Positions 36,561 through 44,642 of a stretch of DNA of 64,000 bases are shown piece after piece. The notes beneath the pieces are model-generated. The model saw only the letters and a list, made by a program, of their open reading frames with translations. It had not been told where the DNA came from and ran no database searches. Every line of letters starts with the position of its first letter. The stretch's first letter is position 1. Source of the DNA: Barnesiella sp. An22 (GTDB taxonomy: Bacteria; Bacteroidota; Bacteroidia; Bacteroidales; Barnesiellaceae). Where the stretch lies: the NCBI RefSeq assembly GCF_002159975.1, contig NZ_NFJR01000001.1:578030-642029 (forward strand), written 5' to 3'. The translations under genes and the position numbers were made by a program.

Positions 36561-38778
36561 TTTTTTCCATATCGTGTTTCATTATGACAGTATCGCCAGG
36601 TACCACATCGCCAGCGATAATCATCTTAGATAAAGGTCTACGTATCTCTTTCCGAATAATCCCCAATACAGGCCTTGCTCCATAATGAGTATTGAATCCC
36701 ACTTTGGTTATGTATTGTTTTGCCGTATCATCAATTTCGAGCTTAATATCCTGCTCATGCAACGACTTCATCAGATTCTTAATATGAATATCAAAAATCT
36801 TGTATATCATCGATTCTGTGATAGGTGAGAAAGGAATAATTTCGGTAAGACGAGCTAGGAATTCAGGTCTGAACTGTCCCTGCATAACCTCTAGCATCTG
36901 GTCGTGTGTAGGTATACGATTAGCTTCGAACGACTGGAAAATATAATCACTACCAATATTGGAAGTAAAAATAATTAAAGCATTGGAGAAGTCGCCGACA
37001 CGACCGAGCCGATCGTGCAGTTTCCCTTCATCCAATATTTGCAAAAACAAATCAAAGACCGAACGGTGTGCCTTTTCTATTTCATCAAAAAGCACGACCG
37101 AGTAGGGATGCCGACGTATTTGATTGACAAGCAAACCGCCCTCTTCATATCCCACATATCCCGGAGGAGCACCATAAAGCAACGATACGGAATGCTCCTC
37201 TTTATATTCCGACATATCGAATCGAAGAATCGAAGTTTCATCATCGAACAAAAATTCGGCCAACGCCTTAGCCAACTCTGTTTTTCCCGTTCCCGTAGGT
37301 CCCAAAAAGAAAAACGATCCGATAGGTTGACCCTTTTTGTTTAATCCCGACCGAGATTCATAAATTGCATCGAGTATACTTTTCACGGCATGATTTTGAC
37401 CAACCACTCGTCGATGCAATATCTCCTCGGCATTAGACAATTTGATTCGCTCCTCCGATTGCACATTGCCCATAGGTATCCCGGTCATGGTAGAAACCAC
37501 ATCTTTTACATAGTCTTTATTCAGAACCGATATTGTTGATGCAGATTCACTTAACTCCAATTTTATTTTTACCGAAGCCATTGATCTATCCAACAAGTCA
37601 ATAGCCGATGAAGGTAAACTATACTCGGGTATGTATCGTTTGGAGAGTCGCACAATTTCTTCTGCCACCCCCTCTTCTACCTCGACCTTATGAAACTCGA
37701 CATAAGTAGGTATTTTACTTTTCAAAATCCTTATCGAATCACTCTCCGAAGGTTCTTCTACACTGATTTTCTCGAAAAAAGAGAGAAGTTCCTTATCTTT
37801 TTCTATATCTTTTGTAAAACCTTCGACAGTCGATGTACATATCAATTGAAGCTTACCTTTCGATATCTCTTTCTTTATTATCGGGACTATACTATTCAAC
37901 AAAGATTGTTTGTCTTCTATCCGATGAAAATTTTCAACGACCAATACCGGTTGCGAATGTCGACTTATCTCGTTTACCAATTTCTTAAACCGATCTTCAA
38001 TCTCACCTTTATAGCTTACACCTTGTGTAATAGCTATCAGATCGAGCTCAACCGGATAGAGATTCTTTAACGATGCTGGAAGCGAACCGTCATTTATTCT
38101 CTGCAATAATCCATATATCAAACTGCTCTTCCCGACGCCCGGTTCTCCAACAATAATCACATTGGCCTTGTCTTTACGAGATAAGACTTCGACCATAGAA
38201 CGTATCTTATCGTCAAGTCCCAATATTGGCAAATGTGGTAACTCTTCTACCAATTCCGTATAATAACGATCTTCTTTACGCTCATCAGATGTTGTGGTAA
38301 AGGACTCTCTCTCCCGACTCGAAATTTTATTCTTTGGTTCATCACCCGAAATAGCCTGTATCACACATTCACTCGTAAGAGGCAGTGTTTTCAGTTGATC
38401 GGCCGTGAAACCGACTCCCGGAGAAACGATTGCAGCAAGTAGACAATATGTGCTCAAGCAATCCGGGCCTAACTTATCGGATAGTTTTTTTGCTTCCCTT
38501 ATAACACTTTTAGCCTCATCGGAATAACAAATCTCTTTCATCGGATATGCCGATTTCAAAGTCTGCCGCAATCTCATATCGGCCCAGTCGAGCAGATAGT
38601 AATAATCCGAATCCAATCGATTTTCAATCAAATCAATCAGACCAACATTCTTGTGTAACAACGCTCTAAAGATGTGGGCTGGCTCAATTCTTGATGAATT
38701 GTTATCCACAACAAATGACTTTACAATATGAAGAAAGTCATCAGGAATTTGAGTGAGGAACTCTGTATATTTGTCCAT
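36535..38778 (-). CDS. tssH: T6SS sheath-recycling AAA+ ATPase TssH (ClpV)
   Basis: ClpV unfolds contracted sheaths so that subunits can be reused. This 747-aa double-ring AAA+ protein has an N-terminal domain (about 1-150), D1 with Walker A GEPGVGKSS at about 211-219, and D2 with GPTGTGKTEL and Walker B VLFDEIEKAH. It is somewhat shorter than the ~850-aa proteobacterial form. D1 lacks a clear DExx Walker B, reading VLVVEN in the corresponding place, so D1 may not hydrolyse ATP; this is a weak observation. It follows the UpxY gene by 15 bases and precedes tssB. Confidence 0.92.
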   Translation of the reverse strand: MDKYTEFLTQIPDDFLHIVKSFVVDNNSSRIEPAHIFRALLHKNVGLIDLIENRLDSDYYYLLDWADMRLRQTLKSAYPMKEICYSDEAKSVIREAKKLSDKLGPDCLSTYCLLAAIVSPGVGFTADQLKTLPLTSECVIQAISGDEPKNKISSRERESFTTTSDERKEDRYYTELVEELPHLPILGLDDKIRSMVEVLSRKDKANVIIVGEPGVGKSSLIYGLLQRINDGSLPASLKNLYPVELDLIAITQGVSYKGEIEDRFKKLVNEISRHSQPVLVVENFHRIEDKQSLLNSIVPIIKKEISKGKLQLICTSTVEGFTKDIEKDKELLSFFEKISVEEPSESDSIRILKSKIPTYVEFHKVEVEEGVAEEIVRLSKRYIPEYSLPSSAIDLLDRSMASVKIKLELSESASTISVLNKDYVKDVVSTMTGIPMGNVQSEERIKLSNAEEILHRRVVGQNHAVKSILDAIYESRSGLNKKGQPIGSFFFLGPTGTGKTELAKALAEFLFDDETSILRFDMSEYKEEHSVSLLYGAPPGYVGYEEGGLLVNQIRRHPYSVVLFDEIEKAHRSVFDLFLQILDEGKLHDRLGRVGDFSNALIIFTSNIGSDYIFQSFEANRIPTHDQMLEVMQGQFRPEFLARLTEIIPFSPITESMIYKIFDIHIKNLMKSLHEQDIKLEIDDTAKQYITKVGFNTHYGARPVLGIIRKEIRRPLSKMIIAGDVVPGDTVIMKHDMEKNEMVWEID

Positions 38779-38793
38779 ATTATTAGAGAATAT

Positions 38794-39369
38794 CTATTCC
38801 TTAACAAGTACCAGATCCGTTTTATCTATTTTTATACTTGCACACCCTATATAGTCAATAACTATCGAAACTTTTGATTTCGAATCGCTTATACCTGTAA
38901 TAAATCCTTCCAGTCCTTTGAGATTTCCTCTAACGATTCTTACCCGATCGCCTTTTTTTATTTCTAACGACTCCAATGTGATTTCAGAATCACAATTCCC
39001 CAGCATGAACTTAAATTGGTCCATCTGCTCACACGGAATTTTTGCTGGCTTACAGTCTCCAGGAGCACGCAATAGCCGATAAACAAACGATAATTTTTCT
39101 ATTTCTTTAACTGTTTCCTCATCGGAGCGTACAAAAACTACGAGTGGTATAACTATTTTCTCTACTTTTTTCCGCCTATCGGACCATTGATGAATTTCAG
39201 ATTGAACAGGGACAAAAGTTTCATATCCAAGAGCACTTAACTTTTGAGCTGTTTTTTTCTCACATTTCATTTGAACTTGAGCTACATACCAATTTTTTGG
39301 ATACGCTTCGCGAACGATAGCCCCATTAACTATCGTTTCAACGCCCCTTTTTTCGTTGCTCGCATTCAT
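38794..39369 (-). CDS. UpxY-type NusG-family antiterminator
   Basis: A 191-aa NusG paralogue. It has an NGN domain beginning NWYVAQVQ (about 26-130) and a C-terminal KOW domain with KKGDRVRIVRGNLKGLEGF, the signature of UpxY factors that let RNA polymerase pass through long Bacteroides surface-polysaccharide operons. It is the first gene of the operon. I infer that it antiterminates this ~31 kb transcript. The ATG at 39369 lies 33 bases from the inverted repeat that bounds the putative promoter segment. Only the family, not the target, is certain. Confidence 0.9.
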   Translation of the reverse strand: MNASNEKRGVETIVNGAIVREAYPKNWYVAQVQMKCEKKTAQKLSALGYETFVPVQSEIHQWSDRRKKVEKIVIPLVVFVRSDEETVKEIEKLSFVYRLLRAPGDCKPAKIPCEQMDQFKFMLGNCDSEITLESLEIKKGDRVRIVRGNLKGLEGFITGISDSKSKVSIVIDYIGCASIKIDKTDLVLVKE

Positions 39370-39402
39370 TTTTGCGTAATTTTACAGAAAGCAAAATGCA
39401 CG

Positions 39403-39420
39403 TCTCTATCTGAGAGAGCA
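39403..39420 (+). repeat. Left inverted repeat of invertible segment
   Basis: TCTCTATCTGAGAGAGCA, the exact reverse complement of 39618-39635. It is itself partly palindromic (TCTCT-ATCTG-AGAGA), like a tyrosine-recombinase core site. Confidence 0.88.
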
Positions 39421-39598
39421 TCCTTTTTAAGAAAGAATTATCATAGAACTATTTAGAATAATAGTCTATAAAAGATACAAGAAACAAATCCCCTAAAAAG
39501 ATATTGAGAATTTGAAGTCTAACTTATATGATTTATATTTTTTTTATTGAAAACGATAAAAAAAACTCAATCCCCCTTAATATTAATATTTTTTTTAG

Positions 39599-39606
39599 TA
39601 CTTTTG
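39599..39606 (+). promoter_or_regulatory. Predicted promoter -7 box inside the invertible segment, pointing right
   Basis: TACTTTTG matches TAnnTTTG and is 11 bases from the right repeat. A -33 TTTG is not clear. In this orientation it fires rightward, antisense to the recombinase. No reverse-oriented box is seen in the segment. Inversion would place it at 39432-39439 on the minus strand, ~60 bases before the UpxY start. Confidence 0.65.
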
Positions 39607-39617
39607 ATACCTGTAAT

Positions 39618-39635
39618 TGCTCTCTCAGATAGAGA
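39618..39635 (+). repeat. Right inverted repeat of invertible segment
   Basis: TGCTCTCTCAGATAGAGA, the perfect 18-bp partner of 39403-39420. It contains CTCTCT-CAGAT-AGAGAG. The 197-bp region between the repeats is AT-rich with no gene. Confidence 0.88.
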
Positions 39636-39685
39636 GATACATGTTGCCCCTTTATAAGATCAGTACTTAACTTATCCCAAATAAC

Positions 39686-39715
39686 TCGACAAAATAGGTA
39701 TAAACAATTTGTCGA
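39686..39715 (-). terminator. Possible recombinase-gene terminator or binding site
   Basis: An 8-bp perfect inverted repeat, TCGACAAA and TTTGTCGA, with a 14-base loop, 38 bases after the recombinase stop on the minus strand. No good T-run follows, so the role as terminator is weak. Confidence 0.4.
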
Positions 39716-39753
39716 ACTCTATTTCAAATTTTATTTACATCTTTTTAAAACCA

Positions 39754-40953
39754 CTACAAATCACTCAAAATCAATCTATTTGCCTTATCAATTTTTGAAT
39801 TTTGAAGAGAATCAAGATAAATTTGAGTGGTTATTTCACTATCATGCCCAAGACCTTTACTAATGACAGATAATGAAATACCCTTATCTCGTGCAATCGT
39901 TGCCCAAGCATGCCGAGCTACATATGTCGAAAGCGGTACCGATAGATTTATCATTTTACCTATTTTCTTCAAATTTCGATTTATCTTCATCATCTGATTT
40001 CTATATTGCTTGCGCTCTGTCCCATTCTCTACGAGAATCAATGGCAATAAATATTGTGTCTCATTATGATATTTCGAAATAATATCGAGAATATCGGGTA
40101 CCAACTCTACACTGAGTTGCTGACCGGTTTTTTTGCGATAATAAGTTATATACCCATTGGCTATATCTTTCTTTCGTAAATATGCCATGTCAACAAAACT
40201 CATACCTCGAGTATAAAAACTAAATAGTAATATATCCTTGGCAAAATCTAACGCAGGTCGATTACTCGTATTCAAGTATTTTATTCTTCTTATATCATCG
40301 ATTGTTATCGCCCGCTTTGTCGTTTTATCGACTCCGGTATATACTTTACAAAAAGGATGAACATCATTAGTTATACCTTCTTCTACGGCCGTTCTATATG
40401 CTGAACGAAAGTTTCTCATGTAAAACGAAGTCGTATTTCGACTTAAACCTCGATTTCGAAGGTATGCCTCGTATTGTTCGATAACATCTTTATCCAATTT
40501 TGTAAAACTTATATCTATTTCACCTCGAAATTTTCTAAAGCTATGCAATGTACTTTGCATAGCCTCACAGCTTCTTATCCGACCGAGACTTCTCAATCGC
40601 TCAATTTGTTTTCCCAAATATTCAAAAACTCCATTCTTCGACAACGGTTCATCTCGACAAAGAGACATGAGCTCATTTATCGAATAGTCTTTGTTTTCCA
40701 TCTCTTCCACCAAGTTTTCAAATCGCTTGATCTCATATTGAATATCTCTTTTTATAGAACACAGATATTCATACCTAGGACTATTGGAGTTGGAACAGAG
40801 AACTATTCCTATTCTCTCATCCCATTCGTCTTTATAAATATGATACCCGGTATTAAACCGCCTCACCCTACGATTTTGAATTACTTGATAATAAATAGTT
40901 CCCTCCCTATCTTTCAATGCTGATGGCCGAAATTTAATTTTGATACTTGTCAT
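39754..40953 (-). CDS. Tyrosine recombinase (integrase family), candidate promoter invertase
   Basis: A 399-aa tyrosine recombinase with the Bacteroidetes layout: an Arm/SAM-like N-terminal half and a C-terminal catalytic domain. The catalytic Arg lies in YTRGMSF, the second His/Arg site in ARHAWATIARDKG, and the nucleophile Tyr in GHDSEITTQIYLDSL. Recombinases of this size next to inverted repeats flip promoters in Bacteroides surface loci (Tsr/Mpi type). It lies 118 bases to the right of the repeat and is transcribed toward it. Alternatively it could be the integrase of the island itself. Confidence 0.9.
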   Translation of the reverse strand: MTSIKIKFRPSALKDREGTIYYQVIQNRRVRRFNTGYHIYKDEWDERIGIVLCSNSNSPRYEYLCSIKRDIQYEIKRFENLVEEMENKDYSINELMSLCRDEPLSKNGVFEYLGKQIERLRSLGRIRSCEAMQSTLHSFRKFRGEIDISFTKLDKDVIEQYEAYLRNRGLSRNTTSFYMRNFRSAYRTAVEEGITNDVHPFCKVYTGVDKTTKRAITIDDIRRIKYLNTSNRPALDFAKDILLFSFYTRGMSFVDMAYLRKKDIANGYITYYRKKTGQQLSVELVPDILDIISKYHNETQYLLPLILVENGTERKQYRNQMMKINRNLKKIGKMINLSVPLSTYVARHAWATIARDKGISLSVISKGLGHDSEITTQIYLDSLQNSKIDKANRLILSDL

Positions 40954-41257
40954 ATTACTCTTTTATTAGGTTCATTTAATTATTCAATACGTTGCACTCT
41001 CTCAAAATACTTTTACGGACCATGATGTTTCATTGCGAACCACATTTGTTCAGATGAAAGTGATATTACGTTTTTCATATAGATTAAAAGGAAAAGATTA
41101 CATAACAAGCGATTAGATCTATTGACAAATATACTTCTCCAATTTCAATATGCGTTCACTTCAACATTTAAACCACCAAGGGGGATCCTCCTTTCGGAGA
41201 GTCCCCCTTTACCTATCTACGACCTCGGTCGTAAAGTATCTTAATGCAGTTAAATTA
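40954..41257. other. Intergenic region upstream of the recombinase
   Basis: No gene is seen. A minus-strand -7 box (TATATTTG; CAAATATA at 41126-41133 on the plus strand) lies 173 bases before the recombinase. The hairpin at 41178-41209 ends the neighbouring gene cluster. Confidence 0.55.
41178..41209 (-). terminator. Hairpin after the exported-protein gene
   Basis: AAGGGGGA pairs with TCCCCCTT and inner CTCC with GGAG around TTTC. It lies 49 bases past the stop of the 41258 gene. It probably ends that transcript, although no strong T-run follows. Confidence 0.6.
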
Positions 41258-42409
41258 TCAGTTTCTCAGGTAGACAATCTTGTCGGCCTTGCGAGAGCCG
41301 TCGGTATAGACAGTAACCTTGATGACCAAGCTACCCTCTTGCGGCTCGGCAAGTTTGCGACCATCGATGGCATAGTAGTCGATGTGCGAAACCTCTTTTT
41401 CGACATTAGTCATGGAGGGAGCCTCGATAGCCGAGATGTCGGTCTTGGAGACGTCGTAAGTCACGTTTACCGTTTTGACAAACTCGTAGAACTGATTCTC
41501 ATCGACCATGATGCCGCTCTCGCTATATTTGGCTACCCAAATAGCCATGGGGTCGATGGCGATTTCGCCTTTTTCGAGGTCGATCGAGGCACGCACCTTG
41601 CCATAGTTATTGGTTCCGGAATAGGCTACTTTGGTGGGCATATTGGTATCTTCGTCATACTCGCAGCCAGTGAGGATACGGTAATTCCCATCATTGGCCT
41701 GCCCGGTGAGGGTATAGCCAAACCACACTTTACCGGCTGTGCGATCGATGGTTCCGCTCAGGTGCACGCCATAGCCATACTGGTCGGCCTGCAAAACGTT
41801 GTAAATATCGATGTTGTTGCCCGAGATGGTGACGTAGGAAGGACGTGATTCGATATACTCGTCCTGTTCATCGGCTGTTCCTACATATGAGGTATTGTTG
41901 GTAGTCCCATTGCAACGAGCAATGCGCGAGCCGCTGGAGAAAACGGACATTTGCATTTCTTCTCCTTGTATGGCCACGAGCATCAAATCGGAATTACACT
42001 CCCAAACGTTGTTGCCGATATATTTGTATTCGATGGGGCGCATGATTACCTCTTCGTCCTCGGTATTCCAGGGATAGAGATAAATCAAATAGGATCCAAA
42101 GTAATCGAACACAGGGGTCCCGGCGGGGATACTTATCTTGCCGGTCGTCTCGCTATACTCGGCTTTGAAATCGAGGCAGTTTCTCATATAAAATCCGCTG
42201 AGTGTAATCGAGTCGTTGTCAGCCGGCTCGATGGTGAACGGCTTCATCGACGCGAGGCTTTTCACGCCATTATAGGATTGTGAATTTAAAACGATGAAAT
42301 CGCCTGTCATTTCACTCATCGAGGGGACTGTCGTTGTTTCTTGTGCGCAAACCGATGCGGCAGCGGCCACTGCGGTGACCAGCATAAACTGTTTAAACAT
42401 TTTCTGCAT
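41258..42409 (-). CDS. Exported protein with a C-terminal sorting-like domain
   Basis: A 383-aa secreted protein. A signal peptide (MQKMFKQFMLVTAVAAAASVCA) is followed by a ~300-aa beta-rich part with a repeated ~45-aa look (e.g. YDVSK, IDPMAIWV, WFGYTLTGQA) and a C-terminal IDYYAIDGRKLAEPQEGSLVIKV segment like the C-terminal domains of Bacteroidetes cell-surface proteins. Function is unknown. It is 10 bases after the protease gene and likely co-transcribed with it. It could be a protease-associated or calycin-like protein. Confidence 0.65.
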   Translation of the reverse strand: MQKMFKQFMLVTAVAAAASVCAQETTTVPSMSEMTGDFIVLNSQSYNGVKSLASMKPFTIEPADNDSITLSGFYMRNCLDFKAEYSETTGKISIPAGTPVFDYFGSYLIYLYPWNTEDEEVIMRPIEYKYIGNNVWECNSDLMLVAIQGEEMQMSVFSSGSRIARCNGTTNNTSYVGTADEQDEYIESRPSYVTISGNNIDIYNVLQADQYGYGVHLSGTIDRTAGKVWFGYTLTGQANDGNYRILTGCEYDEDTNMPTKVAYSGTNNYGKVRASIDLEKGEIAIDPMAIWVAKYSESGIMVDENQFYEFVKTVNVTYDVSKTDISAIEAPSMTNVEKEVSHIDYYAIDGRKLAEPQEGSLVIKVTVYTDGSRKADKIVYLRN

Positions 42410-42418
42410 TTTATTAAT

Positions 42419-44623
42419 TTATTGAACAATTATCTTTTTTACCATTGATTTTGTATTTCCACCCATGATGCGCAGCATGTATATGCCTGCGGCAAAGTCA
42501 TTGAGGTCGACTGTCACCTCTTCGCCGGCAGCAACCTTGCCAATGGCACGGGTAGCGACACAGGCGCCTTGCAGGTTATACAGTTGCAAGGCTACCTGAC
42601 TGTCGTCATAACCGAAGAGCACCCGCACACAGTTGCCATCGTTGACTACCAGATGCGAGCGGTTGTCGGCCAGACTCGGCTCAATGCCGCTTTCGTAACG
42701 GATACACTCTTTGATACCTGCATAAGCATCGATTTTACCATAGCCCCAGAGGTTGGAGGGCAAGGTCTCGCCCGTGAAGGAGTCGTGGCGTGCGGTAGCC
42801 TGCATGATTTCGCGGGCATACTCGGGAGTCAGGCCGGGGAAGGCCTGCAACCAGGTAGCCATTACACCTGTCACAAAGGGCGAGGCCATCGAGGTACCCT
42901 GCATATAGCCGAACTCATATTTCTTGTCGTTCCATGTAACGGTGCTGTACTTGAGCTTGCTGCCCGAGTAGTAGCTCGAGAGCGACGAGATGATGTAGGT
43001 ACCGGGGGCGGCAATGTCGGGTTTCACACGACCGTCGGCCGTGGGACCCTTGCTCGAGAAGGAGGCCAGGGCGTCTAACGTCTCGCCCGAATAGGAGGGT
43101 ATGCCGTATTGCGTGCAGTGGTCGCGAGAGACATAAGCCCCTACCGAGATGATGCGTTTGCCGGTGCCGCCCAGCTCGTCCATGGACGACTGGTCGTTGC
43201 CGTCGAGGAATCCGGGACGGTCGTAGCTGCTGAGCGAAGTGGTGAACTCGTCGGTCCACAGGTGTATCGTGCCGGGATTGGACGAGATGATGTAGAAGCC
43301 GCGGTCGTAGCCCTCGGTGATGGAGTAAAAGTCGGGAGCGAGAATGAGGTGGGTTTTCCCGTTGACGGGATTGATTTCACCCTCGACGCCCAGACTGCCC
43401 CACACGCCGTCGACATTGGTATCAAAGGTGTATATGGTGTTTTCACACACGGTGGAGTTGAATCGGGAGGGTTCGTATGTACGCTCTACCTTGTTTTCCT
43501 TGATGTTGTAAACGATGGGCACAAAGGAGACGTCCATGCCGGGGTCGCACCACACCTCGACGGTACCATACTGCCCGTCGATATAGTTGAAGTCGAAGAA
43601 TGTGGCCAGCGTGTCGGGCTCATTGCCTTCGAAGGTCTTGCTCACGTGGTATTTCGTACCGCCGCTGTTGCCGCTGGAACCTACCAGCAGGCGGCCCGGG
43701 CCTTGCAGCTCGTCGGCCAGGCGGTCGAAGGTAGAGGAGCCGTCGCGCGGTCCCCAGTAGGAACCCAGGCTCAGGTTCACCACGCAGGGTTTGCCTACCG
43801 ACTGGGCATAGTCGAAGATGTATTTCACACCGTCGATGATGGCCGTGTTGTCGCCCGTGTACATATCCTTGCTGTTGTACGAAACCAATACGATGTCGGC
43901 ATCGGTAGCTACACCGTAGAGACCTTTGTTGTCGGTATTGTCGGCACCGGCAGCGATACCCAGCACGTGGGTGCCGTGGGTGGTCTGGTCGGTATCGTAC
44001 CCCTTGGCGAGAATGGCCTCGGCAGTGGTGTATTCACAACCGTAGTCGAAACCTTCGGGGGCCGTGCCCGAGGCGTTCTGATCCCACACCCGCTTGATGC
44101 GCAACTCGCTCTTGTCGCGGGTATAGAAATCGGGGTGCGTATAGTCGAAACCGTTGTCGACCACACCGACTACTACCCCACTGCCCCGGTATTCCTGGGG
44201 AAGCGATACGCCGGTTTGTACGTCGTCGACGAGGGCATCCATGCGGGCCTCGTTAAGTCTCGGCTTGACGGGCGTTCCCATCTCGACATATTTCACTCCC
44301 TCGAGAGCGGCTACCTGGTCCAGGGCCTCGAAGGGAATATCGGCCGTGAGTATCTGACCGATGACCGAGCGAACCTCTACACCGCAAGGGGTGAGGATGT
44401 CGGGGGTATACCCTTCGTTCAAGTGAATGAAGGCCGGGATGACCAGTTGGCCCCGCGTATTGAGTTTCTTCTGGAGCGGAGTTTTGCCCGACTGCCGGCT
44501 ATCGGCTACTTTTTCCTGTTTGATACGCTCGACATAATGTCGCGTGTATGGGGACAATTTGGATTGCCCCCATACCGACAGTGACATTATAGCGAGCAGC
44601 ATCGCTATAAATAGTTTCTTCAT
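42419..44623 (-). CDS. Secreted subtilisin-like (S8) serine protease with type IX sorting domain
   Basis: A 734-aa secreted S8 protease. A signal peptide (MKKLFIAMLLAIMSLSVWG) is followed by a pro-region and the catalytic domain. The catalytic Asp is in VVDNGFDYTHPDF (about residue 156), the His in HGTHVLGIAAG (about 216) and the Ser in GTSMASPFVTG. All three are present. The C-terminal ~80 residues (VQLYNLQGAC-like, AAGIYMLRIMG, KIIVQ) are a type A sorting domain for the type IX system. The ATG at 44623 is preferred over 44635. It lies 20 bases after the 731-aa gene. Confidence 0.9.
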   Translation of the reverse strand: MKKLFIAMLLAIMSLSVWGQSKLSPYTRHYVERIKQEKVADSRQSGKTPLQKKLNTRGQLVIPAFIHLNEGYTPDILTPCGVEVRSVIGQILTADIPFEALDQVAALEGVKYVEMGTPVKPRLNEARMDALVDDVQTGVSLPQEYRGSGVVVGVVDNGFDYTHPDFYTRDKSELRIKRVWDQNASGTAPEGFDYGCEYTTAEAILAKGYDTDQTTHGTHVLGIAAGADNTDNKGLYGVATDADIVLVSYNSKDMYTGDNTAIIDGVKYIFDYAQSVGKPCVVNLSLGSYWGPRDGSSTFDRLADELQGPGRLLVGSSGNSGGTKYHVSKTFEGNEPDTLATFFDFNYIDGQYGTVEVWCDPGMDVSFVPIVYNIKENKVERTYEPSRFNSTVCENTIYTFDTNVDGVWGSLGVEGEINPVNGKTHLILAPDFYSITEGYDRGFYIISSNPGTIHLWTDEFTTSLSSYDRPGFLDGNDQSSMDELGGTGKRIISVGAYVSRDHCTQYGIPSYSGETLDALASFSSKGPTADGRVKPDIAAPGTYIISSLSSYYSGSKLKYSTVTWNDKKYEFGYMQGTSMASPFVTGVMATWLQAFPGLTPEYAREIMQATARHDSFTGETLPSNLWGYGKIDAYAGIKECIRYESGIEPSLADNRSHLVVNDGNCVRVLFGYDDSQVALQLYNLQGACVATRAIGKVAAGEEVTVDLNDFAAGIYMLRIMGGNTKSMVKKIIVQ

Positions 44624-44642
44624 GTTGATTTGCAATTAAGAC

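Noticed and set aside
39754..40953. The recombinase as the island integrase with att sites
   Set aside because: I could not find matching direct repeats at the island ends, and the adjacent inverted repeats explain it better as an invertase; not excluded.
40980..41010. CACTCTCTCAAAATA resembling the recombinase repeat
   Set aside because: Only a partial match to the 18-bp repeat; not enough for a second inversion site.
43109..44584. 491-codon plus-strand frame opposite the protease
   Set aside because: It is a shadow of the S8 protease gene, whose catalytic motifs are on the minus strand.
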